Assembly (NCBI GenBank): GCA_947259415.1 | Contig: CAMYMI010000021.1 | Coordinates: forward strand, 1-42,298 | Origin: an uncultured Ectothiorhodospiraceae bacterium | GTDB lineage: Bacteria > Pseudomonadota > Gammaproteobacteria > UBA9214 | DNA length: 42,298 nt | Direction: 5' to 3' | Shown: positions 1-11,230 of the stretch, in pieces | Numbering within the stretch: position 1 is the first letter of the stretch | Layout: the number at the start of each line of letters is the position of its first letter | Translations under genes and position numbers: made by a program | Notes under the pieces: generated by a model | The model's database searches: none | What the model saw: only the letters and a program-made list of their open reading frames with translations | Told to the model about the DNA's origin: nothing

Positions 1-303
1 CTTGGTCACAGAGACGCGTTGCGCGGCACCGTAGGCTCCGAATTCCGACTTGGCAGCATGGTCCTTCATGGCCGCGTTGGTGACCACGATGATATGGGCG
101 CCCTCATAGGGTGAATATTCACCGGCGACCTCGAAGCCGGCCCCGGTGAGCTTGCCCTTTACTTCGGAGGCCACGGCATTCACGTCACCGCTGGTCTTGT
201 ATGCCAGCACGAAGGGCATCAGCACGTCTTCGGCCAGTGCACTGCCCGCGGTGAAAATAAAGAAGATTCCTGTCAGAACAGCTTTTTTTAACAACCCGAT
301 CAT
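1..303 (-). CDS. Exported protein of unknown function, 3' part cut off by window edge
   Basis: The frame is open from an ATG at 303 to the window edge (101 codons visible, no stop). A strong GGAGGAG ribosome site lies about 5 nt before the ATG. The N-terminus is a clear signal peptide: two lysines at 6-7, a hydrophobic stretch to about residue 18, then a cleavage site after ALA near residue 25. The mature part begins EDVLMPFVLAYKTSG and looks like a small mixed alpha/beta periplasmic domain without cysteines so far. I do not recognise the family; the shape recalls DUF302-like periplasmic proteins, but that is a guess. It is divergent from the Nudix gene at 588, and the 284-bp spacer holds both promoters. 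Confidence 0.75.
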   Translation of the reverse strand, partial: MIGLLKKAVLTGIFFIFTAGSALAEDVLMPFVLAYKTSGDVNAVASEVKGKLTGAGFEVAGEYSPYEGAHIIVVTNAAMKDHAAKSEFGAYGAAQRVSVTK

Positions 304-587
304 TGTTGACTCCTCCAAACTTGCTTGTTTATAAAGTTAATATCTAATTAGCCTCGCATTTCTGTCGCGGTCGCACCGTGGTGAAGGGGGATGGACCCGG
401 GGTGCAAAAATGAGTGCGCAGTATAGGGGAATCGGGATCATTCCGCGAGTGTCAGAATTTCAGCAGTCAGGCACTCAAATATAAAGAAATCATTCAGATG
501 ACATACATAGCTCATGATGTCTGGCAAGACTCTGCCATAGCCGAATCTGTGGCATAATAATCATTTAACTATTTGTAATACATAGAT
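304..587. promoter_or_regulatory. Divergent intergenic region between exported protein and nudJ
   Basis: I see no gene here. On the minus strand a TATAAA-like box sits about 25 nt before the ribosome site of the exported protein. On the plus strand an ATAATAAT stretch near 553-560 could be the -10 region for nudJ. Overlapping short inverted pairs around TGGCA/TGCCA (about 519-553) could be an operator. None of these is strong enough to be specific. Confidence 0.3.
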
Positions 588-1034
588 ATGATCTGGAAAC
601 CCCGCGTCACTGTTGCGGCTGTCATCGAGGACAATGGCCGTTTCCTGCTGGTCGAGGAGTGGATCGCCGGCAAGCGGGTCTATAACCAGCCCGCCGGGCA
701 CCTGGAACCGGGTGAGAGCCTGACGGCGGCGGTTGTACGCGAGACCCTGGAAGAGACCGCCTGGCATTTCCAGCCAGCCGCCCTCGTTGGACTGTATCGC
801 TGGTACCATTCGGAAACAGACACGACCTACCTGCGTGTCACGTTTTCAGGGCGCGGCCTGTTTCATGAATCTGGACGGCAACTCGACGAGGACATCGAGG
901 GCACCGTCTGGCTGACTGCCGGCGAAATCCGTGAACAGGGCGGCAGTCTGCGCAGTCCCCTGGTATTGAAGTCCATAGATGACTATCTTGCGGGTGCTGC
1001 CTACCCACTTGCCCTGCTGGCCGATGTTGAATAA
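588..1034 (+). CDS. nudJ: Nudix hydrolase, NudJ-type phosphatase
   Basis: A 148-residue protein that fills a single Nudix fold. The Nudix box is complete: G37, E43, R51-E52 and E55-E56 match GX5EX7REUXEEXGU, with Ala58 where the motif usually has Gly. NudJ in E. coli hydrolyses nucleoside tri- and diphosphates and hydroxymethylpyrimidine pyrophosphate, using Mg2+ bound by the box glutamates. The context supports this over other MutT relatives: in E. coli nudJ lies next to mnmA and hflD, as here. The stop overlaps the start of the next gene by 11 nt, so the two are likely co-translated. There is no obvious Shine-Dalgarno site before the ATG at 588. The substrate is inferred from family and context. 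Confidence 0.88.
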   Translation: MIWKPRVTVAAVIEDNGRFLLVEEWIAGKRVYNQPAGHLEPGESLTAAVVRETLEETAWHFQPAALVGLYRWYHSETDTTYLRVTFSGRGLFHESGRQLDEDIEGTVWLTAGEIREQGGSLRSPLVLKSIDDYLAGAAYPLALLADVE

Positions 1035-1629
1035 AACCCGCCACCCAAGCATTTTACTGCTGTTTCTGGCCGCAAACCCGGCGCACGCTGATCTGTTTGT
1101 GCGTGATGACATCATCACGGCACCGACACCGGATTCCTTTTCGGTCTGTTTCGATCATACCTGCACCAGTGTGTCCACGGCCTCACTGACCCCGGATGAG
1201 TGGCGTGATGCAATCCGGCCCCTGCAGCGGCCTGCTGCAACCGCTGCCGCTGAACGTGCCGCGATCGCCGAGTCGATTGCCCTCCTCGAAGCCATCGTGG
1301 GCCGGTATACGGGCACTCACCGCGACCGGGGCCGGAATCTGCCCGGCTTCGGACAACCCGGCCAACTCGACTGCATCGATGAATCGACCAATTCCACGAC
1401 TTACCTGCGCATGCTCGAACGTGATGGCCTGTTGAGGCATCACCGGGTCGGCAAGCGCTCCACCCGTTTCGGCCTGTTTATCGGCATGCCGCATACTACC
1501 GCCGTTGTCGAGGAGATCGGCAGCGCCCGGCGCTACGCAGTCGACTCCTGGTTTCTGGATAATGGCCAGCCGCCTTTTATCGCGGAAATCGAACAGTGGA
1601 AGGCCGGTGCAGCACCGGACACCCGCTGA
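1024..1629 (+). CDS. Secreted protein with a transglutaminase-like Cys-His-Asp pattern
   Basis: I choose the ATG at 1024, not an in-frame ATG at 979, because it puts a signal peptide at the very N-terminus (hydrophobic ILLLFLAAN core, cleavage after AHA near residue 22). It then overlaps nudJ by 11 nt. The mature protein (about 179 residues) contains the segment LDCIDESTN with Cys117, a later HTTAVVEE with His157, and YAVDSWF with Asp174. Cys-His-Asp in this order, about 40 and 17 residues apart, is the arrangement of transglutaminase-like papain-fold enzymes. That is a pattern match, not a proven assignment. Two more cysteines (42 and 47) could form a disulfide. Its place between nudJ and mnmA suggests co-transcription with them, not shared function. 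A cell-wall or protein-crosslinking peptidase role is possible but unproven. Confidence 0.75.
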   Translation: MLNKTRHPSILLLFLAANPAHADLFVRDDIITAPTPDSFSVCFDHTCTSVSTASLTPDEWRDAIRPLQRPAATAAAERAAIAESIALLEAIVGRYTGTHRDRGRNLPGFGQPGQLDCIDESTNSTTYLRMLERDGLLRHHRVGKRSTRFGLFIGMPHTTAVVEEIGSARRYAVDSWFLDNGQPPFIAEIEQWKAGAAPDTR

Positions 1630-1658
1630 CTGCAGCTATACAAGCGAATCATTACCCC

Positions 1659-2735
1659 ATGAGCCAGGTCTTTATCGGATTGTCCGGTGGTGTTGATTCT
1701 GCCGTGGCCGCCCTCCTCCTCAAGCAGGCAGGCCACCAGCTCACCGCCGTCTTCATGAAAAACTGGGACGAGGATGACGAGTCAGGTTACTGCCCGGCGG
1801 AGGCAGACCTCATGGATGCGCGCGGGGTGTGCGACCTGCTGGATATCGAATTGCAGACTGTCAGCTTTTCGGCTGAATACTGGAATCGTGTCTTCCGGTT
1901 TTTCCTCGACGAGTATCAGGCCGGGCGCACGCCGAATCCCGACATCACCTGCAACCAGGAGATAAAGTTCCGTGCATTCCTGGACTATGCGCTTGACAAG
2001 GGCGCGGATGTTATTGCCACGGGTCACTATGCACAGACCGACAGCAATCGTACGGCGCGGCTGCTCAGGGCCCGGGACAGCAACAAGGACCAGACCTATT
2101 TCCTGCACCGCCTTGACCAGGCGCAACTCGGCAAGAGCCTGTTCCCGATCGGTCATCTGGAGAAGAGCACGGTGCGCGAGATAGCAACGCAGGCCGGCTT
2201 CCGGAATCACGACAAGAAGGACAGTACCGGTATCTGTTTTATCGGTGAACGCAAGTTCAGCGAGTTTCTCGCGCGCTACCTGCAGAAACAGCCGGGTGAG
2301 ATCAGGACACTGGATGGCGCAGTGGTAGGCGAGCACCAGGGCCTGGTTTTCTACACCATTGGCCAGCGGCAGGGGCTGGGTATCGGCGGGAAGAGAGACA
2401 CACCGGGCACGCCCTGGTATGTCGTCGACAAGGACATGGATCACAATATACTGTGTGTCGCACAGGGCGTTGATCATCCCGCGCTGTTCAAGCGCTGTCT
2501 GCATGCCAGCCAGCTGCACTGGATAGCCGGCCAGCCGCCGGAATTACCGCTGTCGTGTACCGCACGCATCCGCTACCGCCAGTCCGATCAGCCCTGTAGC
2601 ATTAATGCCACAGCACCGGATCAGGCCCTGGTCGAGTTCGAGCAGCCGCAACGGGCCATCACCCCGGGGCAGTCGGTGGTGTTTTACGATGGCGAGGTGT
2701 GTCTCGGCGGCGGTGTCATCGACGCGGCGATGTAG
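1659..2735 (+). CDS. mnmA: tRNA-specific 2-thiouridylase MnmA
   Basis: MnmA installs the 2-thio group on uridine 34 of tRNA-Lys, -Glu and -Gln, taking sulfur from a TusE-type relay and activating the base with ATP. The 358-residue protein has the PP-loop SGGVDS at 9-14, the nucleophile Cys98 in NPDITCN, and the persulfide-bearing Cys193 in DSTGICFIGE, at spacing matching the E. coli enzyme (Cys102/Cys199). The C-terminal beta-barrel is complete. The start at 1659 is preferred over an upstream in-frame ATG at 1596 because family members begin a few residues before the PP-loop. The gene lies 29 nt after the secreted-protein gene, and is followed by a repeat-filled spacer before hflD. Confidence 0.96.
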   Translation: MSQVFIGLSGGVDSAVAALLLKQAGHQLTAVFMKNWDEDDESGYCPAEADLMDARGVCDLLDIELQTVSFSAEYWNRVFRFFLDEYQAGRTPNPDITCNQEIKFRAFLDYALDKGADVIATGHYAQTDSNRTARLLRARDSNKDQTYFLHRLDQAQLGKSLFPIGHLEKSTVREIATQAGFRNHDKKDSTGICFIGERKFSEFLARYLQKQPGEIRTLDGAVVGEHQGLVFYTIGQRQGLGIGGKRDTPGTPWYVVDKDMDHNILCVAQGVDHPALFKRCLHASQLHWIAGQPPELPLSCTARIRYRQSDQPCSINATAPDQALVEFEQPQRAITPGQSVVFYDGEVCLGGGVIDAAM

Positions 2736-2983
2736 GGTGAATATGACATTATTCTTCTCACCGCAAAGGCGCAAAGTACGCAAAGAACACAGAGTGATCA
2801 CAAATCCACGGACCAGTCATTTGGACCTATAGGATTCATAGTAAAATTAATTACATGGTTCATCACTGCTGTCCCACTTATTTCGTATTAGTTCTGTGCA
2901 AGCACCTGTGCATACAGTATTAAAAGTGAAAGCAATTGGACCAGAGACGTGAAATATGTGTGTGATGTCAGGGATAGAATCTC

Positions 2984-3017
2984 CTCTCCCACGAGTGGGA
3001 GAGGGCCAGGGTGAGGG
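2984..3017 (+). repeat. REP-like palindromic unit, first copy
   Basis: A short hairpin (CTCTCCCAC, loop GA, GTGGGAGAG) is followed by the tail GGCCAGGGTGAGGG. This hairpin-plus-tail form is typical of REP-type repeats scattered between genes in many proteobacteria. A related copy lies inverted at 3050-3092. Confidence 0.6.
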
Positions 3018-3049
3018 TTGATATATCATGCAGTTAAGAAACTTTGTTT

Positions 3050-3092
3050 CTCACCCCTCATCCTAACCTTCTCCCCTTTGAGGGGAGAAGGA
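3050..3092 (-). repeat. REP-like palindromic unit, second copy, inverted
   Basis: Read on the minus strand this is a hairpin CTTCTCCCCT, loop CAA, AGGGGAGAAG followed by a GTTAGGATGAGGGG tail. It is the same design as the unit at 2984-3017 with a diverged stem, so the two form a head-to-head REP pair inside the 20-bp inverted repeat. Confidence 0.6.
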
Positions 3093-3206
3093 ATTAAGTG
3101 GGACAGCAGTGATGGTTTATTTATTATATTTTTCTCTGCGCCCTTTGCGCCTTTGCGGTTAAATGTTCTTAATTCAGCGTGTCTGCGATAGATTGACTTA
3201 TTGAAT

Positions 3207-3842
3207 ATGAAATCCAATCCACGTGATCTTGCCATCGCCCTGGCCGGTATCTTCCAGGCCGTCAGGCTGGTGCAACAGACGGCCAATGGCGAACATATTG
3301 ACAGCCCTGCGCTCAATGCCTGTCTGGCCGGAATCTTCAATACCAACCCGGAATCGGTCGACACCGTGTACGGAAACCTTGCCGGTATCCGGCAGGGGCT
3401 GGAGATAGCCCGTGACCAGGTCGCCGGCCCGAACGACCGCCGCGACACGGAGCTGACACGCTATGCCATCACAGTGATGCACCTGGAACGCAAACTGAAC
3501 CGTAACCGGACCCTGCTGAACAGCATTAGTGCGGGTATTGAAAAGGCAAACGAGCAGGCCCGGTTTTTCGATATCGCCCATTCCGGCGTGATTGCCAGTC
3601 TCGCGGACTGTTACAAGCAGACCATCAGCACCCTGCAGCCACGCATCGTGGTGAATGGCGATCAGGCGATTTTGGGAAATCCCGAGAACCAGAATCTGAT
3701 TCGTGCCCTGCTGCTTGCAGCTATTCGCGCCGCTGTCCTGTGGCGCCAGTGCGGCGGTGGTCGCCTGACCCTGATTTTGCAGCGCAAGGCATTGGTGAAT
3801 GCGATTGAATCACTGCTCAGGGAAACACAGAACATCCACTGA
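3207..3842 (+). CDS. hflD: HflD family protein (high-frequency lysogenisation regulator homologue)
   Basis: A 211-residue, largely helical protein, matching the length of E. coli HflD (213). In E. coli, HflD is a peripheral inner-membrane protein that binds lambda CII and affects lysogeny; its normal cellular role is not settled. Typical family features are the N-terminal ALAGIFQAVRLVQQ helix, a DRRDTELTRYA segment and a MHLERKL motif. There is no signal peptide. A TTG two codons upstream (3201) is an alternative start; neither has a good Shine-Dalgarno site. Gene order mnmA-hflD-purB is conserved in gammaproteobacteria, but here acnA is inserted before purB. Confidence 0.93.
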   Translation: MKSNPRDLAIALAGIFQAVRLVQQTANGEHIDSPALNACLAGIFNTNPESVDTVYGNLAGIRQGLEIARDQVAGPNDRRDTELTRYAITVMHLERKLNRNRTLLNSISAGIEKANEQARFFDIAHSGVIASLADCYKQTISTLQPRIVVNGDQAILGNPENQNLIRALLLAAIRAAVLWRQCGGGRLTLILQRKALVNAIESLLRETQNIH

Positions 3843-3868
3843 GCCAGCCTGCCCTGCCCCCTGTTTCA

Positions 3869-3877
3869 GTGTATAAT
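3869..3877 (+). promoter_or_regulatory. Probable promoter -10 box for acnA
   Basis: A perfect TATAAT at 3872-3877 is followed by a GC-rich discriminator (CGCCGCC). No convincing -35 hexamer lies 16-18 bp upstream. The predicted leader to the acnA start at 3980 would be about 95 nt. Confidence 0.5.
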
Positions 3878-3979
3878 CGCCGCCTCCCGGGACCGTCTCA
3901 TCGGCGCTTGCCCTGTTCAGCAGGCCGGACATTATCCTGAACCTGATTTGAAACACTTTGGCAATTCGCAGGAGATTCA

Positions 3980-8043
<4,064 letters not shown>

Positions 8044-8054
8044 CCTGCACCGCA

Positions 8055-8516
8055 ATGCCGGTCGAACCGACATTCACCGTGACGGAGGCTCGCCTGCCAG
8101 ATGACCTGCCGTCGATCGAGTCCGTCAGGCAGCAGGTGTTTATTGAAGAACAGGGTATCCCGGCGCAACTCGAGTGGGACGGGTGGGATGCCGGTTGTCG
8201 CCATGTCCTGGCGCTGACATTCCGGAATAACCCCATCGGTACCGGCCGTCTCGATCCGGATGGACGCATTGGCCGCATGGCCGTACTCGCGCCCTGGCGT
8301 GGTCTGGGCGTCGGTACCGCCATCCTCGCTGCCCTGGTCAGCATTGCCCGGGAACGCTGCTACCGCAAGGTATCGTTGCATGCTCAGCTCGGGGCAAGCG
8401 GTTTCTACTACAAGGCCGGCTTCAGGGAGATCGGGGCACCCTTTGTCGAGGCCGGGATCCGCCACGTGAACATGGAAAAATCCCTGTCCAGGGGCAATAA
8501 TAACCTTGGGTCATGA
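8055..8516 (+). CDS. GNAT family N-acetyltransferase (ElaA/YjcF-like)
   Basis: A 153-residue single-domain GNAT protein. The acetyl-CoA pyrophosphate-binding loop is RGLGVGTAIL near residues 82-91, followed by the helix and the ASGFYYKAGF strand-turn typical of the fold's end. The segment VRQQVFIEEQGIP near 25-37 is characteristic of the ElaA/YjcF-type subgroup. It transfers an acetyl group from acetyl-CoA to an amine; the substrate cannot be read from sequence. It lies 11 nt after purB and 12 nt before the next gene, so the three form a compact unit. Confidence 0.88.
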   Translation: MPVEPTFTVTEARLPDDLPSIESVRQQVFIEEQGIPAQLEWDGWDAGCRHVLALTFRNNPIGTGRLDPDGRIGRMAVLAPWRGLGVGTAILAALVSIARERCYRKVSLHAQLGASGFYYKAGFREIGAPFVEAGIRHVNMEKSLSRGNNNLGS

Positions 8517-8528
8517 CAGGACATATGC

Positions 8529-9077
8529 ATGGGCGACAGTGACGCAGACCGGCCAGCGGTACCCGAGGTCAACCTCGACACACTCCGGCTCGGGACCAGC
8601 GATCTCGAATTCGGGCTCGATAAAAAATCCGAGATCTGTGCCGTCACCCAGGCGCTGGCCGACCAGGCACGCCATACCCTGCTGCTACATGCCGAAGACC
8701 TGGATCCGGCAGTCTATGACCAGCAGCCGTTTGTCGACGCCTTGAGTCGCCTGGCACGCAGCCACAGCAAGGCGCGTATCCGGGTCCTGATTCAGAATGC
8801 GCACAGGGCCGTGCAACAGGGCAGCCGTTTAATCGAACTCTCCCGGCGCCTCAACACCTATATACAGTTCCGGCGCCCGGCCCCCGAATACCGACACTGC
8901 CATGAGACGTTTATGCTTGCCGATAACAGCGGCTACCTGTACCGGCCCAACCCGGGGCGCTACGAGGCCGTCGCGAACTTCCACGATCCCGGCAAGGTGA
9001 ATGACTGGGAGAGTTATTTTCTGGAGGTCTGGACGCGCAGTGAACCCGACCCGGAGATCAGGCGCCTGTACCTGTGA
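8529..9077 (+). CDS. Conserved hypothetical protein paired with a GNAT acetyltransferase
   Basis: A soluble 182-residue protein without signal peptide or membrane segments. I do not firmly recognise the family. A central segment (ARIRVLIQNAHRAVQQG, then a YRHCHETFMLADNSGYLYRP strand-rich stretch) has the alternation of an alpha/beta domain. It is reminiscent of phospholipase-D-like folds but has no HKD motif. Similar proteins tend to be encoded just after, or fused to, GNAT acetyltransferases in Pseudomonas-like genomes, which matches the 12-nt spacing here. An accessory or partner role for the acetyltransferase is an inference from position only. Confidence 0.7.
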   Translation: MGDSDADRPAVPEVNLDTLRLGTSDLEFGLDKKSEICAVTQALADQARHTLLLHAEDLDPAVYDQQPFVDALSRLARSHSKARIRVLIQNAHRAVQQGSRLIELSRRLNTYIQFRRPAPEYRHCHETFMLADNSGYLYRPNPGRYEAVANFHDPGKVNDWESYFLEVWTRSEPDPEIRRLYL

Positions 9078-9128
9078 TTCCGCAGGTACAGACGCCAGTG
9101 CGTTTTGATGTGTAGATAGCTACCGTGG

Positions 9129-9644
9129 TTAGGGAAATGCCGGTATGACGGGCTCGGTGCCCTCGACCTCCGCCTCCGGATGATGTTTCTTCACCAGGTC
9201 GGTGATTTCATCCACGCGTACCTTGGGCACATCCACCATCATCAGCAGGCTGCCCTTCTCGATCGCACTTTCGAATTCCTTGAGACGGGTACTCGGTGCG
9301 GAAATACCAATCATGCTCGACAACCAGGCACCGACGCCCGCACCGGCGAGTCCGATACCCAGGATCGCGCCGCCGCCGAGGGCCAGGCCCACACCCGGAA
9401 GCGCCACCGCCGCAACACCCGCAAGGATGCCGGTTGCCCCACCAATCGCCACCCCGCGTTCGACGGCCGGAACAAAATCACTTTCCTGCAACAGGCCAGC
9501 CTCAGGCAGATGCGCCTCCGTCAGTGCATGGTGGTCAGCCGCGGCGATATGCATGTGACGCTCTTCAACCCTGGCGAGAAGAAGTTCGTCAACGATCGTC
9601 TTTGCACTGTCAACATCGGGTATTAGAAAATAGAGTCGTCTCAT
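9129..9644 (-). CDS. Membrane-associated protein with glycine-rich hydrophobic core (DUF1269-like)
   Basis: The ATG at 9644 has an excellent AGGAGG site 5 nt upstream, so it is preferred over an in-frame start at 9683. The 171-residue protein begins with a short alpha/beta segment (MRRLYFLIPDVDSAKTIVDE). A glycine/alanine-rich hydrophobic stretch of about 45 residues follows (near 65-110), of the glycine-zipper kind. A charged C-terminal alpha/beta segment ends it (VDVPKVRVDEITDLVKKHHP). This layout fits DUF1269-type proteins, which are linked to envelope or stress functions but uncharacterised. It converges on the hypothetical gene at 8529-9077 with a 51-bp gap. Confidence 0.75.
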   Translation of the reverse strand: MRRLYFLIPDVDSAKTIVDELLLARVEERHMHIAAADHHALTEAHLPEAGLLQESDFVPAVERGVAIGGATGILAGVAAVALPGVGLALGGGAILGIGLAGAGVGAWLSSMIGISAPSTRLKEFESAIEKGSLLMMVDVPKVRVDEITDLVKKHHPEAEVEGTEPVIPAFP

Positions 9645-9802
9645 ACATGCCTCCTGGAAAGGACCGAATACCAAGTAATACAATTACTCATTGATTGATG
9701 AACATCATATAAGCATTTATAGAGCAATAACACCATTTTTACCAGCCTGCTTTGACGCCTTCATTGATCTGTATGCATCCAGGTACACTGACCGGGTGGA
9801 TG

Positions 9803-10453
9803 TCATTGTGGGGCCTTGTCGCTTAATTCTATACCGGCCTCATGGGAATTATAAAGCCGGCGATAATCCTCCGGTGTATCTACGTCCCTGCGTACGCTAA
9901 GGCAATGATAACTGAGCCCCAGTTGTTCAAGTCGCTTGACGCTCTCGGCAAGCACTGCCGATGTTCCCCACGGCATCCCGGAGAATATGGCCGGCGTGGG
10001 TTGTTGCATGGCGACGAGATAATATCCCCCGTCATGTGCGGGACCGAGCACCACGTCTGCCCCCTGGTACAGTTCGCTGAATGCCTCATCGATATCCGCG
10101 GGGCCAAGCGAGGGACAGTCCGTGCCAACCAGTACCGCCGCATCGGCGCGGTCGAGGACGGATGCCAGCGCACGGTGCATACGCACTCCCAGATCACCCG
10201 CAGACTGGTCATGCAATGAGATATCATGGCGTTCACCGCAATCCCGAAAAAAAACTGTTGAACTCGACGGACTGCACCACAGTTCCACAGGGCACAGTCC
10301 GGCGGCTGTCAGCATGCCGAGACGCTCATGCACCAGGCGTGCATGAAAGGCAGCCGCGCCGGCCTCCCCCAGTAATGGGATCAGGCGGGTCTTGGTCCGA
10401 CCCGGTTCGGGAGATTTGGCAAAGACCTGGATACGGGCGTCGGGAAATCTCAT
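9803..10453 (-). CDS. DUF2064 / TIGR04282-type glycosyltransferase, arsenosugar-cluster type
   Basis: A 216-residue nucleotide-sugar-transferase fold. The start is the N-terminal FAKSPEPGRTKTRL segment, related to the nucleotide-binding loop of sugar-1-phosphate nucleotidylyltransferases and GT-A enzymes. The GTDCPSL motif near the middle is the family hallmark. It begins at 10453, overlapping the upstream GT2 gene by 4 nt (ATGA), a sign of translational coupling. This family and its GT2 neighbour recur next to ArsS in putative arsenosugar clusters, where they are thought to handle the sugar part of the molecule. The exact reaction is unproven. It is the last gene of the presumed dusA-FAD-arsS-GT2-GT operon. 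Confidence 0.85.
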   Translation of the reverse strand: MRFPDARIQVFAKSPEPGRTKTRLIPLLGEAGAAAFHARLVHERLGMLTAAGLCPVELWCSPSSSTVFFRDCGERHDISLHDQSAGDLGVRMHRALASVLDRADAAVLVGTDCPSLGPADIDEAFSELYQGADVVLGPAHDGGYYLVAMQQPTPAIFSGMPWGTSAVLAESVKRLEQLGLSYHCLSVRRDVDTPEDYRRLYNSHEAGIELSDKAPQ

Positions 10454-11157
10454 GGTCGATGGGCATGGTAATAGCGGGCCAGGGTATCCGGGGAGATACC
10501 CAGGAAATAGGCAAACCGCAATGACCACATCAGCACAATGGTGCGGACGATGCCGTGTTTCTTCCAGCGCCGCGCGGACGTCGTCAGCTGCTGATGCAGA
10601 CAGACCGGCGGGGAATAGGCCTTCAGGGCACGACTGAGCGCAATGTCCTCCATCAGGGCAATCGGCGGAAAACCGTGCACCCGGTTGAACAGATCGCGGG
10701 TAACAAAGATGCCCTGGTCACCGGTAGCAATGCCGGTGATGCGCGAGCGCAGGTTGGCAAGCCTCGCAACCAGGCCGAGCAGCAATCCGGTGTCTGCGAA
10801 CCGGATATCGAAACGTCCCCACGTACGTTTGCTGTCCCGCAGTGCGTCGATGATTGCTGCGGCAGCATTTTCCGGTACCAGCGTATCGGCATGCAGAAAC
10901 CACAATATCTGACCGTGTCCTGCGAGCGCGCCGGTTTGCATTTGCTGTGCACGCCCGGCGCGTGAATGCAGGACTTTGTCCGCGCAGGAGCCGGATTCGC
11001 TGACCGTGTTGTCATGGCTCCCGCCATCGACCACGATGATCTCGTGACCGCTTCGGCGCAGCGGCTCTAGTGACTTGAGCGTGGCCGGCAGGGTGCCGGC
11101 CTCGTTCAGGGCCGGGATGATGACCGTGATCGGACCGGGGCCATCCACAGCAGCCAT
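10450..11157 (-). CDS. Family 2 glycosyltransferase, TIGR04283 (arsenosugar-cluster) type
   Basis: The ATG at 11157 with a GGAAG site just upstream is chosen over an in-frame codon at 11253; it gives 235 residues starting directly before the GT2 core. Visible GT-A features are VIIPALNEAGTLP near the N-terminus, VVDGGSHDNT (first nucleotide-binding aspartate), FLHADT (metal-binding DXD equivalent) and a GDQGIFV segment. The C-terminus has a hydrophobic stretch (RTIVLMWSLRFAYFLGI) that may hold it at the membrane. The family occurs beside ArsS and DUF2064 proteins. Its likely role is transfer of a sugar in arsenosugar assembly, inferred from this conserved grouping. It is ATGA-coupled to the next gene, and 73 nt downstream of arsS. 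Confidence 0.86.
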   Translation of the reverse strand: MAAVDGPGPITVIIPALNEAGTLPATLKSLEPLRRSGHEIIVVDGGSHDNTVSESGSCADKVLHSRAGRAQQMQTGALAGHGQILWFLHADTLVPENAAAAIIDALRDSKRTWGRFDIRFADTGLLLGLVARLANLRSRITGIATGDQGIFVTRDLFNRVHGFPPIALMEDIALSRALKAYSPPVCLHQQLTTSARRWKKHGIVRTIVLMWSLRFAYFLGISPDTLARYYHAHRP

Positions 11158-11230
11158 TAGCGCTTCCACTGTGCCCTGACGCTGCTTTCGACAGTCATAA
11201 GCTTGCCTCTCACACAGTGATTGCGGCCGG

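Larger units (their letters stand above)
2760..3159. repeat. Nested inverted repeats filling the mnmA-hflD spacer
   Basis: Three pairs of inverted sequences are nested in this non-coding spacer. The outer pair is a 17-bp perfect repeat, ACCGCAAAGGCGCAAAG at 2760-2776 and its complement at 3143-3159. The middle pair is a 20-bp perfect repeat, 2861-2880 (CATCACTGCTGTCCCACTTA) and 3095-3114. The inner pair consists of two palindromic REP-like units in opposite orientation (2984-3017 and 3050-3092). There is no transposase. The region resembles a stack of small non-autonomous mobile or REP-type elements. It probably separates the transcription of mnmA from hflD. Confidence 0.7.

Noticed and set aside
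1782-2519. Long minus-strand frame opposite mnmA
   Set aside because: Composition and position show an antisense shadow of a highly conserved gene.
2756-2793. Possible CRISPR-like repeat from repeated CGCAAAG units
   Set aside because: Only a short imperfect tandem, no regular spacers; it is one arm of an inverted repeat.
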